From assembly GCA_964651495.1 (NCBI GenBank), contig CAZYWP010000061.1, positions 1 to 17,765 on the forward strand: a stretch of 17,765 nt of DNA, written 5' to 3'. The notes beneath the pieces are model-generated. The model saw nothing but the letters and a program-made list of their open reading frames with translations. It searched no databases and was not told where the DNA came from. Both the position numbers and the translations under genes were made by a program. The DNA comes from CAZNVB01 sp964651495. Lineage in GTDB: Bacteria; Acidobacteriota; Aminicenantia; Aminicenantales; UBA8522. This document shows, one piece after another, positions 1 through 8,120 of this stretch. Within the stretch, counting starts at the first letter, position 1; the number at the start of each line of letters is the position of its first letter.

Positions 1-2371
1 CGGCGGTGCGGATGCGGAGCCCGGGTCCATCGAGCGAGATCTCGACCGCGCCGGCCTCGTCGGTGCGAAGGACCCGGACGCCGAAAGCTTGATATCGCTC
101 CAGGATGTCCTGGTGCGGGACGCCGTAGGGATTGCCCCGGCCGATCGTGATCACCACCACTTGAGGGCGCACCTGTTCGAGAAAGGAAAGGGAACTGGAT
201 GACCGGCTGCCATGGTGCGGGGATTTGAGGACCTGGGAACGGATGTCCCATCCCTTTCCGATGATCTCGGCCTCCGCTCCCGTCCCGATGTCAGAAGCGA
301 GGAGAAAGGAAGCGCCGTCCGACGTCAAGCGCAGGACGAGGGAATCCTCGTTGGAGACCTCCCGCGAAAAGGGCTCGGCTGACTCCGGGTGGACGGCTTC
401 AATCGTCACCCCGCTCTCCCTGTGGCTGTAACGGGCAAACACCCGGCGCAGAACGACCGAAGAGGGAAAGCCGGCCTTGAGTTTGTCGTAAGCGCTGTTC
501 GGCGGCGGGCTGAACGCTTCCCAGAATTCGCCGACCTTGAAATTGGCGGCCACGCTGACGAGGCCGTTCATATGGTCCGGGTGGCCGTGAGTGAGGACCA
601 GATAGTCGATTTTCTTGATCCCCTTCCCCCAGAGGAAAGGCGAAACGACCTGTTCCCCGATGTCAAAATTCCCGTCCGGCGTGCCCCCGCCGTCCACGAG
701 CATTTTTTTTCTTCCCGGAAACTCGACCAGGATGGAATCTCCCTGGCCGACATCGAGAAAAGTGACTTTGAGCGATGGTGAGGATGCGGCGGAAAATGGA
801 TAGGTCACCAGGATAGCCAGAAAGACGGCGAAAAGGCCGAGCGCCGCGAGCCTTTGCCCTTTGAACCTGGGACGGGCAAGGAGGAGGAGCAGAAAGAGAA
901 AATAGCCGATGAGCGTGACCAAATGCGGGCCGGGAAGACGGTAAGAAAGCGCCGGGACAGGGTTGAGAAGGCCGGAAATCCAGAGAAACGCCCGAACGAG
1001 GAGTGTGAGAGCCATAGCCGCAAGCTGGGCCAGGGGGGCGCTGACCAGCGAGAGGCCGAGAAAAAGAAACCCCCCGGCCATGATCACCCCGACCAGGGGA
1101 ATGGCCGGGATGTTGAGCAGGAGGGATGAAAAAGTCACCCGATGGAACGAACTGGCGATCAAGGGCAGGACCCCCAACTGGGCGGCAAGGGACAGGGCGA
1201 AGAGCTCGTGGATCCGCCCGGGAAGCCGGGGCAGGAATTTCACTATCCTGGGGTAGAAGAGGATGATGGCCAGGGTGGCTGCGAAGGTGAGCTCGAACCC
1301 GATATCAAAGAGCGAAAACGGGTTGACCAGGAGAAGCAGGAAAGCGCTGAAGCTGATGGTGTTGAGGAGGTTGGTCTTTTTCCAGAGAAGCCGGCCGGCG
1401 AGATAGACAATGGTCATGATGGCGGCCCGGAAGACCGAGGCCCGGCCTTCCACCAGCATGGCATAGAAGGACAGGAGCACGATCAGGGAGATGTCGACCG
1501 CGCGCCTGGGCAGCCGCAGCAACCGGAGCAGAGAATACAGGAGCAGGGAAATAATGGCGATGTGGGCTCCGGATATGGCGATGAGATGGAACAGCCCGGA
1601 CTTCTGGAGCAGCGCGGTGGTCCCATCGTCCATCCGTCCGCGCTCGCCGAGGAGCAGGGCCTCGAGCACGGCGCCCTCGCGGGAGAGGGCGGTGCGGTCG
1701 GGGGAGGAGAAATGCTCCTCGACTCGGCCGAGAAGCCCCAGACGAGCGCTCGAAACCAACCGCCGCAGCGAGAAGCCCCCGCCAGCCTTCCCGACCTCCA
1801 CCAGGAGGGCGCTCTTGCTGACCGCGTGATTGTGGATGTTTTGAATCTTGCGCAGATTGGCCAGCCGCGGCTCGCCGAAGTTGCGAAAATCGCGCGCCGG
1901 CAGGACCTGGGCCGAGACCGTGATCCGGTCTCCCGACCGGATCTTAAGAGGGGAAGGATATTGCCCCGGATGAAGAACCGAGACCCTCAGGTTTCCCTCC
2001 GCTTTTTGTTCCCGGCCGAGAAAGCGGATATTTTCCACCTCCATCTGGAGATAAGTGCGGCCGATATCGAAGGAGGGTGTTTTCGTCAGCCGGCCGGAGA
2101 AATCGGCGTACCCGTTGAAGTCGAACCGCCGGACGGCGTTGCGGTCGTAATCCCGGTCGGCGTGGGAATAGAGCCCCAGGCCCAGGAATAGAGCCGCGAG
2201 CAGGAGGATGGCCAGGCAGATTTTATCTTTCTTCAGGAGATAGGCCGTCCAGGCTGAGGCGAGGGCGGCGGCGAGCCCAGCGATCCCGACCGCGAGTGAC
2301 GGCGTGAGGAGGGAGGAGAGAAGAATGCCGGTGGCGAGAGAGACGGCAAGATAGAGAAAAGGGAAGAGCAT
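1..2371 (-). CDS. comEC: ComEC/Rec2-family DNA-uptake channel protein (C-terminus off the edge)
   Basis: I translated the minus strand from the ATG at 2371; it stays open for 790 codons to the window edge, with no frameshift. ComEC forms the inner-membrane channel that passes single-stranded DNA into the cytoplasm during transformation. Domain order is typical: N-terminal membrane segments (residues 1-65), a soluble OB-like/DUF4131 region (about 70-185), the multi-spanning competence domain with the family SGAH element (267-270) at about 235-525, then a metallo-beta-lactamase-like domain from 535. The latter has DVGQGD (540-545), HGHPDH (595-600), an ASD motif (692-694) and HHGS (719-722), so the nuclease-type metal site looks intact. 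At about 790 residues it is near full family length, so only a short tail should be missing. It starts 6 nt after the mutase stop with no clear ribosome-binding site, suggesting translational coupling. No other competence gene is in the window. Confidence 0.93.
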   Translation of the reverse strand, partial: MLFPFLYLAVSLATGILLSSLLTPSLAVGIAGLAAALASAWTAYLLKKDKICLAILLLAALFLGLGLYSHADRDYDRNAVRRFDFNGYADFSGRLTKTPSFDIGRTYLQMEVENIRFLGREQKAEGNLRVSVLHPGQYPSPLKIRSGDRITVSAQVLPARDFRNFGEPRLANLRKIQNIHNHAVSKSALLVEVGKAGGGFSLRRLVSSARLGLLGRVEEHFSSPDRTALSREGAVLEALLLGERGRMDDGTTALLQKSGLFHLIAISGAHIAIISLLLYSLLRLLRLPRRAVDISLIVLLSFYAMLVEGRASVFRAAIMTIVYLAGRLLWKKTNLLNTISFSAFLLLLVNPFSLFDIGFELTFAATLAIILFYPRIVKFLPRLPGRIHELFALSLAAQLGVLPLIASSFHRVTFSSLLLNIPAIPLVGVIMAGGFLFLGLSLVSAPLAQLAAMALTLLVRAFLWISGLLNPVPALSYRLPGPHLVTLIGYFLFLLLLLARPRFKGQRLAALGLFAVFLAILVTYPFSAASSPSLKVTFLDVGQGDSILVEFPGRKKMLVDGGGTPDGNFDIGEQVVSPFLWGKGIKKIDYLVLTHGHPDHMNGLVSVAANFKVGEFWEAFSPPPNSAYDKLKAGFPSSVVLRRVFARYSHRESGVTIEAVHPESAEPFSREVSNEDSLVLRLTSDGASFLLASDIGTGAEAEIIGKGWDIRSQVLKSPHHGSRSSSSLSFLEQVRPQVVVITIGRGNPYGVPHQDILERYQAFGVRVLRTDEAGAVEISLDGPGLRIRTA

Positions 2372-2377
2372 CGGGTT

Positions 2378-3997
2378 TCAGATCACGACGGCTTCGCGGT
2401 AGGTCCCGTAGACGTTTCTCAGGCTATCGGAGATTTCGCCCAGGGTGGCTTCCGCCTTAACCGCCGCGATCAGGAAAGGCAGGAGATTTTTCCCGGCCCG
2501 GGCCGCCCTCTCGACGGAGGCCAGGCTTTTTTCGACATTCCGGGACGACCGGGACCGGCGCAGCCGGCGCAGCCTTTCGAGCTGAGCCCTCTCGTTCTTC
2601 CTGGGCGGGTGGTGGAGACGAAAATGGACTTCCTTCCGCTCGGGAACATACTCGTTCAGGCCGACGATGATCCGGTCCTTGGACTCGATTTGTTTTTGAT
2701 ATTTGTAGGCGCTCTCCTGGATTTCCCGCTGGATGAACCCGGCTTCGATCGCTTTGAACATCCCTCCCATGGCCTCGATTTTTTCGAGATAGGCCCAGGC
2801 TTTTTCCTCGACGGCGCAGGTCAGAGTTTCGAGAAAATAGGAGCCGGCCAGGGGATCGACCGTGTCCGCCACTCCGCTTTCGTGGGCGATGATCTGCTGG
2901 GTGCGGAGGGCGATCCGCGCCGCTTCCTCGCTCGGCAGGGCCAGGGCCTCGTCCCTCGAGTTGGTGTGGAGGGATTGCGTGCCGCCCAGGATTGCGGCCA
3001 GGGCCTGCAGGGTGACGCGGACGACGTTGTTCTCCGGCTCCTGCGCGGTCAGCGTCACCCCGCTCGTCTGGGTGTGAAAACGGAAGGCCCAGGAGAGGGG
3101 ATTCCTGGCCTTGAACCGGGTTTTCATCAGTTTCGCCCAGATGCGCCGGCCGGCCCGGAACTTGGCGATCTCTTCGAATAAGTTGTTATGGGAGGCGAGG
3201 AAAAAGGAAAGGCGGGGGGCGAACGAATCGATGTCCAGGCCCTCTTGGAGGGCGGCCTCGACGTAGGTGACGGCGTCGGCGAGGGTGAAGGCCAGCTCCT
3301 GCGCGGCCGTGGCTCCGGCCTCGCGGATGTGGTAGCCGCTGATGCTCATGGTGTTCCAGCGGGGAACGCGTCTCTGGCAGAACGTCAGGATATCGGCGAT
3401 GATCCTGAGGGAAGCCCGCGGAGGATAGATGTAGGTGCCCCGGGCGATGTATTCCTTGAGCAGGTCGTTCTGGATCGTCCCCGAGAGCCGGGACCACGGA
3501 ATACGCCTCTTGGCGGCGATCGCCAGGTACATGGCCAGGATGACCGCCGCCGTGGCGTTGATGGTCATCGACACGCTGACCTTGTCAAGGGGGATTCCCC
3601 TGAACAGGGCCTCCATATCGTGGATCGAATCGATGGCTACTCCCACCCGTCCCACTTCCCCTCGAGACTGCGGATGGTCGGAGTCGAGCCCGAGCTGGGT
3701 GGGGAGGTCAAAGGCGACGCTCAGGCCTGTTTGGCCCTGGTCGAGGAGGAAGCGGTACCGCCTGTTGGACTCTTCCGCCGTCCCGAACCCGGCATACTGG
3801 CGCATGGTCCAGAGGCGGCCGCGGTACATGTCGGGATAAATCCCCCGGGTGAAGGGATAGACACCGGGGACGCCGAGCTCTTTTCCCGGGTCAAAACCGG
3901 AGAGGTCGGCCGGACCGTAAACCGCCCTGACCTCGATTTCCGAAGAGGTCTCGAATTTTACCTTTCTTACCGGCTTACTTGGCCTCTTCTTCGTCAT
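2378..3997 (-). CDS. mcmA: Methylmalonyl-CoA mutase, large (catalytic) subunit, split type
   Basis: Interconverts methylmalonyl-CoA and succinyl-CoA using adenosylcobalamin, in propionate metabolism. The 539-residue protein is the TIM-barrel catalytic domain alone; the cobalamin-binding domain is absent, as in two-chain mutases of archaea and many bacteria, so a separate small B12-binding subunit must be encoded elsewhere. Family landmarks are present: YPFTRG (47-52), MYRGRLWTMRQYAGFGTAEE (57-76), SGYHIREAG (220-228), and the HTQTSG and SLHTNS stretches. Tyr68, Arg186 and His223 match Tyr89, Arg207 and His244 of the Propionibacterium enzyme with a constant offset of 21. The Tyr/Arg pair is that of methylmalonyl-CoA rather than isobutyryl-CoA mutases (Phe/Gln). 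The frame is open further upstream, but that extension is a basic, low-complexity shadow of the YtxH gene; the ATG at 3997 gives the normal N-terminus and a 23-nt overlap with the preceding gene. Confidence 0.95.
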   Translation of the reverse strand: MTKKRPSKPVRKVKFETSSEIEVRAVYGPADLSGFDPGKELGVPGVYPFTRGIYPDMYRGRLWTMRQYAGFGTAEESNRRYRFLLDQGQTGLSVAFDLPTQLGLDSDHPQSRGEVGRVGVAIDSIHDMEALFRGIPLDKVSVSMTINATAAVILAMYLAIAAKRRIPWSRLSGTIQNDLLKEYIARGTYIYPPRASLRIIADILTFCQRRVPRWNTMSISGYHIREAGATAAQELAFTLADAVTYVEAALQEGLDIDSFAPRLSFFLASHNNLFEEIAKFRAGRRIWAKLMKTRFKARNPLSWAFRFHTQTSGVTLTAQEPENNVVRVTLQALAAILGGTQSLHTNSRDEALALPSEEAARIALRTQQIIAHESGVADTVDPLAGSYFLETLTCAVEEKAWAYLEKIEAMGGMFKAIEAGFIQREIQESAYKYQKQIESKDRIIVGLNEYVPERKEVHFRLHHPPRKNERAQLERLRRLRRSRSSRNVEKSLASVERAARAGKNLLPFLIAAVKAEATLGEISDSLRNVYGTYREAVVI

Positions 3998-4298
3998 AGG
4001 CCTGGGGCGGTTTCTTGGCGAATTCTTCCTTCTTTTTTTCGATGAAATCCTTGATCGCCTCGATGCCTTCCTGGGCTTTCTCCTTGACGACCTGGATGCC
4101 CTTCTCCGCTTCCTTGGAGATCTTGTCATAGCTCTCTTTGGCTTTTTCTCCGGTCTTGACGGCCTGGGTTTTGATTTTTTGGCGCGTTTCCTTGCCGCTG
4201 GCCGGCGCGAAGAGGATGCCCAGGACAAACCCCGTGGCAGCCCCGATCAGAAAAGACACGGTCACTTCCAGAGCGCTGGAACCTTTGTTATTCCCCAT
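3975..4298 (-). CDS. YtxH-like small membrane protein
   Basis: A 107-residue protein with a short polar N-terminus, one hydrophobic, glycine-rich segment (about residues 10-32, including the GAATGF and GILFAPASGKETR elements typical of YtxH-domain proteins), then a long Lys/Glu-rich, probably helical or coiled-coil tail ending in acidic residues. The family is widespread and poorly understood; some members are general-stress proteins. The ATG at 4298 is chosen over the in-frame ATG at 4361 because a good Shine-Dalgarno site lies 7 nt before it and homologues begin just before the membrane segment. It follows the DUF948-like gene by 1 nt, and its 3' end overlaps the mutase start by 23 nt. Pairing of YtxH and DUF948 proteins is common in bacteria, and the two may act together at the membrane; that is inference. 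Confidence 0.85.
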   Translation of the reverse strand: MGNNKGSSALEVTVSFLIGAATGFVLGILFAPASGKETRQKIKTQAVKTGEKAKESYDKISKEAEKGIQVVKEKAQEGIEAIKDFIEKKKEEFAKKPPQAYDEEEAK

Positions 4299-4299
4299 C

Positions 4300-4659
4300 C
4301 TATTTCTCCTTTCTTTTTCTGATTTTTTTCCAGAGGAACCTGACCAGAGGGTAGACAACAAACCAGTAGCGCGAGGTCGGCCTGATGACCCGGGTGGTCA
4401 GGAAGAAAGTCGCTTGCGAAACCTGGGCGGCCGTTTTCTTGGAGGCCTCCATGATTTCGCCCAGGTCGGTGAGCCTGGTTTTGACGACCTTGTCCAGCTC
4501 GTTCAGGTTCTCGACCAGTTTTCTAACCTCGACCATGGTCTTTTCGCCCTCGACGGCCGCCCGCCGGAGCTGGGCCAGAAACCGGACGACGTAGACCGCG
4601 ATGATGACGGCGGCGAAGGTGAGAACGAGCAACAGGAGCTGGTTGAGAGTCAAAGGCAT
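4300..4659 (-). CDS. DUF948-like membrane-anchored coiled-coil protein
   Basis: A 119-residue protein with an N-terminal membrane segment (about residues 8-28), a helical stretch with heptad-like spacing (about 30-85, including VRKLVENLNELDKVVKTRL), and a basic C-terminus (KKIRKRKEK). This layout fits the DUF948 family of predicted membrane-anchored coiled-coil proteins of unknown function. The ATG at 4659 is preceded by a weak GGGGAT and gives the expected short N-terminus; reading could continue upstream into the scaffold gap, but the extra codons look non-coding. It sits directly before the YtxH-like gene, a common pairing. Whether it belongs to the same transcript as the transporter genes cannot be told, because the gap lies between them. 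Confidence 0.8.
   Translation of the reverse strand: MPLTLNQLLLLVLTFAAVIIAVYVVRFLAQLRRAAVEGEKTMVEVRKLVENLNELDKVVKTRLTDLGEIMEASKKTAAQVSQATFFLTTRVIRPTSRYWFVVYPLVRFLWKKIRKRKEK
4306..4312 (-). promoter_or_regulatory. Shine-Dalgarno site for the YtxH-like gene
   Basis: On the minus strand this reads AAAGGAG, with 7 nt to the ATG at 4298. It is one of the few strong ribosome-binding sites in the window and decides the start, ruling against the longer in-frame ATG at 4361. It lies just inside the 3' end of the DUF948-like gene. Confidence 0.75.
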
Positions 4660-4683
4660 GATATCCCCAAAATAAAACAAAAA

Positions 4684-4783
4684 NNNNNNNNNNNNNNNNN
4701 NNNNNNNNNNNNNNNNNNNNNNNNNNNNNNNNNNNNNNNNNNNNNNNNNNNNNNNNNNNNNNNNNNNNNNNNNNNNNNNNNNN
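4684..4783. other. Scaffold gap of 100 N
   Basis: Exactly 100 consecutive N, the conventional length for a gap of unknown size. The real sequence may be shorter or longer. It truncates the unrecognised membrane-protein gene on its right and leaves the upstream context of the DUF948-like gene unknown. Genes could be hidden here, and the two flanks need not be true neighbours. Confidence 0.98.
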
Positions 4784-5297
4784 CGGCGGCGACGGCGTCC
4801 TCCCATTCGGAAAAGGCGGAGGATGGGTGGAACTCGTGCTTCTTATGGACCAGGCGGTTGATGCCGCGCAGGGCCTGCCACTGGGTGATCATCAGCAGGG
4901 CCAGGACGTAAAACAAGATGTTCGGTCCGGGCAGCAAGGCCGCCAGCCCGCTGATGGGGACGAGGATGGACTCACCGAGGAGGAGAAGGATGTGCTTGGA
5001 CCTCTGCTTCTGGAGAAAAAAGGCAAACCGGAAACGGAGCCGTTTCTCGGAATGACAGGCGGCGTGGACGATCGGGACGCTCTCCTCGGCAGACTTCGAG
5101 ACTCCGATAAACGCTTGCTCCTGACTGAGCAGGCGAGGCGGCAGGAGGAGGAGCTTTTTCTTGGCCTGCTCCCAGATTTTCTTGGTGCGGGAAACCTGAA
5201 TGGTTAGGTCTTTTTCCGGCTCGGAGGAAAAAAACCGGTATTTTTGCCGGGAGTCCTTAATGAAGAAGTGAGTCATCGGACTCCCGCATTGTAGCAT
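4784..5297 (-). CDS. Unrecognised membrane protein, 3' end lost in the gap
   Basis: At least 171 residues, cut at its C-terminus by the N gap. I do not recognise it firmly. Residues 8-140 are basic and mostly soluble, including a run around KKIWEQAKKKLLLLPPRLLSQE. A hydrophobic region follows (about 110-150) with the element SGLAALLPGPNILFYVLALL and then ITQWQALRGIN. The pattern of a proline-Asn turn between two hydrophobic stretches followed by a W-x-A-x-x-G helix recalls the Mit_KHE1 family (yeast mitochondrial K+/H+-exchange-related proteins), but the resemblance is only by eye. The ATG at 5297 lies 2 nt after the permease stop with AGGAG at 5307-5311, 9 nt upstream; an ATG at 5276 is an alternative. 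Tight coupling suggests cotranscription with the ABC importer, but no function can be assigned. Confidence 0.7.
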
Positions 5298-5299
5298 TT

Positions 5300-6292
5300 C
5301 TATCTTCTCCTGTGGAGAAGGTAGATAAAGAACGGGGCCCCGAAGGCCGCCGTGATGATGCCGATGGGCAGCTCGGCGGGGGCGCGGAGTGTCCGGGCCA
5401 GGAGGTCGCAAATGACGAGGAAGACGCCCCCGGTGAGAGAAGAGAGGGAAAATAGATAGCGGTGGTCGGGGCCGACAAGGATGCGCACCCAGTGGGGGAC
5501 GATCAGGCCGACGAACCCGATGATACCGCTCACGGCCACCGAAATCGCGGCCAAGAGCGTCGAAACGACCAGGAAGCCCTTCCGCACGCGGCCGACAGGA
5601 CTGCCCAGCGCCTTGGCCGTTTCGTCTCCGAGGACGAGCAGGTTCATGTCCTTGGCCAGCCACTGGGCGATGACCAGGCAAAGGACAAAGTAGGGGGCGA
5701 CGGTCGCGACTTGGCGCCAGTCGGCCAGGGTGAAGCTCCCCAGAAGCCAGAAGACGGCCTGCTCGAAGGAGTCGGACTTGGAGAACAGGAGAAACGAGGT
5801 CAGCGCGGAAGCCATGGCGCCGGCTGCGATGCCCGTGAGGAGGAGCGTCTCGACCCGGTAGGCGGGTTTCCTCCTCGAGAGAAGATAGACCAGAGTGACG
5901 AGGGCGAAGGCCGAGGCGAAGGCGAAAAGATTTTGCAGGGGGAAACCCAGGAGCGTTGTCTCGATCCCCAGAAAAAGGCAGAGGACGGCGCCGAATGAGG
6001 CTCCCGAGGAGACCCCGATGACAAACGGGTCGGCCATGGGGTTCTGAAAATAGCCCTGGAGGATGGCCCCGGAGAGGGAGAGGCAGGCGCCGACGAAAAA
6101 GGCCAGGAGGGCCCGCGAAAGCCTGAGGTCGAGGAAGATGGTCCTGTAGGCCTGATCGTGGTCAAACAGGAAGTCCAACAGATCATGGGGCGACGTGGGG
6201 ACCGCTCCGATCATCAGGGAGAACCACAAGGACAAAACGAGGAGGAGAAGAAGGAGAATAAAAAAGAGAGCCCGAGCCGGCCGCATCTTCAT
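5300..6292 (-). CDS. btuC: ABC importer permease, FecCD/BtuC type (probable cobalamin transport)
   Basis: A 330-residue polytopic protein with about nine or ten hydrophobic segments, normal for type II ABC importer permeases that move cobalamin, haem or iron-siderophores across the inner membrane. Family hallmarks are LSRALLAFFVGACLSLSGA, the NPMADPFVIGVSSGAS stretch near residue 85-100, a GDETAKALG coupling-helix region around 222-230, and the C-terminal GIIGFVGLIVPHWVR element. The start overlaps the binding-protein stop by 4 nt (ATGA), with GAGG 7 nt upstream; an ATG two codons later is possible. It lies between the binding protein and an unknown membrane protein. The cobalamin assignment rests on the binding protein's sequence and on the B12-dependent mutase downstream; siderophore or haem transport cannot be excluded. 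Confidence 0.93.
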   Translation of the reverse strand: MKMRPARALFFILLLLLLVLSLWFSLMIGAVPTSPHDLLDFLFDHDQAYRTIFLDLRLSRALLAFFVGACLSLSGAILQGYFQNPMADPFVIGVSSGASFGAVLCLFLGIETTLLGFPLQNLFAFASAFALVTLVYLLSRRKPAYRVETLLLTGIAAGAMASALTSFLLFSKSDSFEQAVFWLLGSFTLADWRQVATVAPYFVLCLVIAQWLAKDMNLLVLGDETAKALGSPVGRVRKGFLVVSTLLAAISVAVSGIIGFVGLIVPHWVRILVGPDHRYLFSLSSLTGGVFLVICDLLARTLRAPAELPIGIITAAFGAPFFIYLLHRRR

Positions 6293-7206
6293 TTTCGGGC
6301 CTCGAATTTTTCCGGATGGAGGTTGGTGGCCATTTCGCGCAGAGCATCCAACAGGCGCGGTCCGAACCGGCTGGCGATGTTTTCGTCCAGAAAATGTATC
6401 CGCTCATTTTGAATCGCGCCGATCGACTTCAGCCGGGAATCCGTCTGCAGGCGCTGACTGGCCTCGCGGAAGCCGGTTTCGTCCTTGGCCATGATGAAGA
6501 TGACCTCGGGATTCTCGTGGATGAGCTGTTCCCGGTTAAGGTTCAGCCACCGCCGGGGCATCCGGCCGGCGATGTTGATGGCCCGGGCTTTGTCGAGGAG
6601 GTCGTTAAGGTAGCTATCACGGCCGGCGGTCCAGAGGCCCTGGCCGCGGAGTGCGAGGAAAACCCTCGGCCTGGACTCGACATCCTTCAGGGCGTCCCGG
6701 ATCTCCCGGGCCTGTTTTTCCAATGATTCGAGGACCCGGGCTGCCTCCGTTTCCGCCCGCGTGAGCCGGCCGATTTTTTCGATGGTCAGAAAAAGGGCCT
6801 CCAACGATTTCCCGATGTCGAGGACGAAAATGGGAAAGCGAAGTCTTCTGAGCTTATTCAGGATGCCGATCGGGTTGCCCCGGAAGGCGATGATCAGGTC
6901 GGGGTGAAGAGCCAGAATCTTCTCCAGGTTCGGGTCCACCAGGCCCCCGACTTTCTCTTTTTCCGCCGCCTGGGGCGGATAATCGCAATAGCGAGTCACA
7001 CCCACGATTTTATCGGCGAGCCCGAGGGCGAACAGGATTTCGGTGATGTTGGGCGCGAGCGAAACGATCCGCCGGGGCGGGTTGCCGAGGGGGAATGGAT
7101 GGCCGAAATCGTCAAAAAGGATGTCGCTCTTTTCCTGGGAAGCCCCTGCCGGAAGTGCTGCGGAATTCAAGAATAGCAGCAGGATCAAGAACGGCATTCG
7201 CTTCAT
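6289..7206 (-). CDS. btuF: Periplasmic substrate-binding protein, BtuF-like
   Basis: A 305-residue protein with an N-terminal signal peptide (about residues 1-23: basic start, long leucine-rich core, then ALPAGAS as a likely signal peptidase I site). There is no lipobox Cys, so it should be free in the periplasm, which fits a diderm cell. The mature part is a type III binding protein: RIVSLAPNITEILFALGL (about 46-63), VGVTRYCDYPPQA, and the PDLIIAFRGN stretch, which parallels IAWRGGN of E. coli BtuF; the second lobe has NREQLIHENPEVIFI like the BtuF SREQVLARSPQAIVI. This favours cobalamin over iron-siderophore, but specificity is inferred. It starts at the last base of the ATPase stop (TAATG), with GAGGG 6 nt upstream, and overlaps the permease start by 4 nt. 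Confidence 0.9.
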   Translation of the reverse strand: MKRMPFLILLLFLNSAALPAGASQEKSDILFDDFGHPFPLGNPPRRIVSLAPNITEILFALGLADKIVGVTRYCDYPPQAAEKEKVGGLVDPNLEKILALHPDLIIAFRGNPIGILNKLRRLRFPIFVLDIGKSLEALFLTIEKIGRLTRAETEAARVLESLEKQAREIRDALKDVESRPRVFLALRGQGLWTAGRDSYLNDLLDKARAINIAGRMPRRWLNLNREQLIHENPEVIFIMAKDETGFREASQRLQTDSRLKSIGAIQNERIHFLDENIASRFGPRLLDALREMATNLHPEKFEARK

Positions 7207-8000
7207 TATCTTCCCTCTCTTTTTTTCGGGACGAGAGAGATCTCCGGCAGCCCGGAGTGGATGTTTTCCCGGATGTCCACGTCGGCCTGGAAGACATCCC
7301 GGATATGATCGCGGGTGACCAGGTCGGCGGGCGGCCCCTGGGCATGGATTCGGCCGTTTCTGAGAAAGATGATCTTCTGAGAGTAAGGGATGACGAGGTT
7401 GATGTTGTGCTCGCTGGCGAGAATGGTTTTTCCGTGTTCCTTCTGCAGCCCGGCCAGGATTTCGAAGATCTCCTGGCCGTAGTTAATATCCAGGTGAGAG
7501 GTGGGCTCGTCCAAAAAAAGAAGGGGTGTATCCTGGGCGAGGGCCCGGGCGATGAAGACCCGTTGTCTTTCGCCCCCGGAGAGGCGGCCGATCGTCTGGT
7601 CCTGGAGAGGCGCGATTTCGAGGAGCGTCAAAACATCCTCGATGATTCGTCTGTCCTCGGGCGCAAGCCCGGACATCCTGGGCTGATGGGCATAGCGGCC
7701 CATGGCCACAAGCTCGAAGACGCTGAACTCGAAAGTCGCATCGAAAATCTGGGGGACGAAGGCGATCCGCCGGGCGATCTCGCGCCGTTTCAGCTTAAAA
7801 AGGCTTGCTCCATCGACCCTGACCTCTCCTGATACCTCGCTCAGCAGGCCCTGGGCGGCCCGCAGCAGGGTGCTTTTCCCGGACCCGTTGGGTCCGAGGA
7901 TGGTGACGAGATCGCCCTTTTCCAGAGAAAACCGGATGTCCCTGATGACGGGGAGGTCGCCGTAGCCGGCGCTGAGATTTTCGACCTCGAGGATGGGCAT
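7206..8000 (-). CDS. btuD: ABC importer ATPase, BtuD/FecE type
   Basis: A 264-residue nucleotide-binding subunit that powers the importer encoded by the next two genes. Walker A GPNGSGKST is at 36-44, the Q-loop Gln at 84, the signature LSGGERQ at 140-146, Walker B LLFLDEP at 160-166 and the switch His at 198. The segment FSVFELVAMGRYAHQ after the Q-loop is typical of the FecE/BtuD subfamily. It is the first gene of the minus-strand cluster and shares a 1-nt overlap with the binding protein. The ATG at 8000 has no recognisable Shine-Dalgarno site and lies very close to the only promoter-like sequence upstream, so its mRNA may have almost no leader. No cobalamin riboswitch is visible between it and leuS. 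Confidence 0.95.
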   Translation of the reverse strand: MPILEVENLSAGYGDLPVIRDIRFSLEKGDLVTILGPNGSGKSTLLRAAQGLLSEVSGEVRVDGASLFKLKRREIARRIAFVPQIFDATFEFSVFELVAMGRYAHQPRMSGLAPEDRRIIEDVLTLLEIAPLQDQTIGRLSGGERQRVFIARALAQDTPLLFLDEPTSHLDINYGQEIFEILAGLQKEHGKTILASEHNINLVIPYSQKIIFLRNGRIHAQGPPADLVTRDHIRDVFQADVDIRENIHSGLPEISLVPKKREGR

Positions 8001-8014
8001 GGGAATCTGCGCTT

Positions 8015-8043
8015 AGCTTAATTTTTTTTGCTGAATAAGACAA
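8015..8043 (-). promoter_or_regulatory. Weak candidate promoter for the ABC importer operon
   Basis: On the minus strand TTGTCT (8038-8043), a 17-nt spacer rich in A, and TAAGCT (8015-8020). The -35 is fair and the -10 poor. Only 14 nt separate the -10 from the ATG at 8000, so the transcript would be nearly leaderless, in keeping with the lack of a ribosome-binding site. This is a tentative call. Confidence 0.3.
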
Positions 8044-8086
8044 GGCTCGGCCTCATGATGAAAATAGGCATGCATACGGGGTCGTC

Positions 8087-8115
8087 TTGACTTTTGGGGG
8101 GGCAGTCTCTAATAT
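8087..8115 (+). promoter_or_regulatory. Sigma70-type promoter of leuS
   Basis: TTGACT at 8087-8092 and TAATAT at 8110-8115 with exactly 17 nt between them, the optimal spacing. The spacer contains a run of seven G. Transcription would start near 8121-8123, giving a leader of about 55 nt before the leuS ATG. It should drive leuS-lptE-holA. Confidence 0.8.
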
Positions 8116-8120
8116 TTATC

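Noticed and set aside
1142..2191. Plus-strand open frame of 349 codons
   Set aside because: Antisense to comEC, which has all its domains on the minus strand. The product is low-complexity, rich in Gly, Glu, Gln and Pro, typical of a GC-rich shadow frame.
3998..4228. N-terminal extension of the mutase to an ATG at 4228
   Set aside because: The extra 77 residues are almost only Arg, Lys, Ser and Pro and are an out-of-frame reading of the YtxH gene.
4138..4911. Open frames on both strands that read through the N gap
   Set aside because: They bridge 100 undefined bases; continuity across the gap is artificial.
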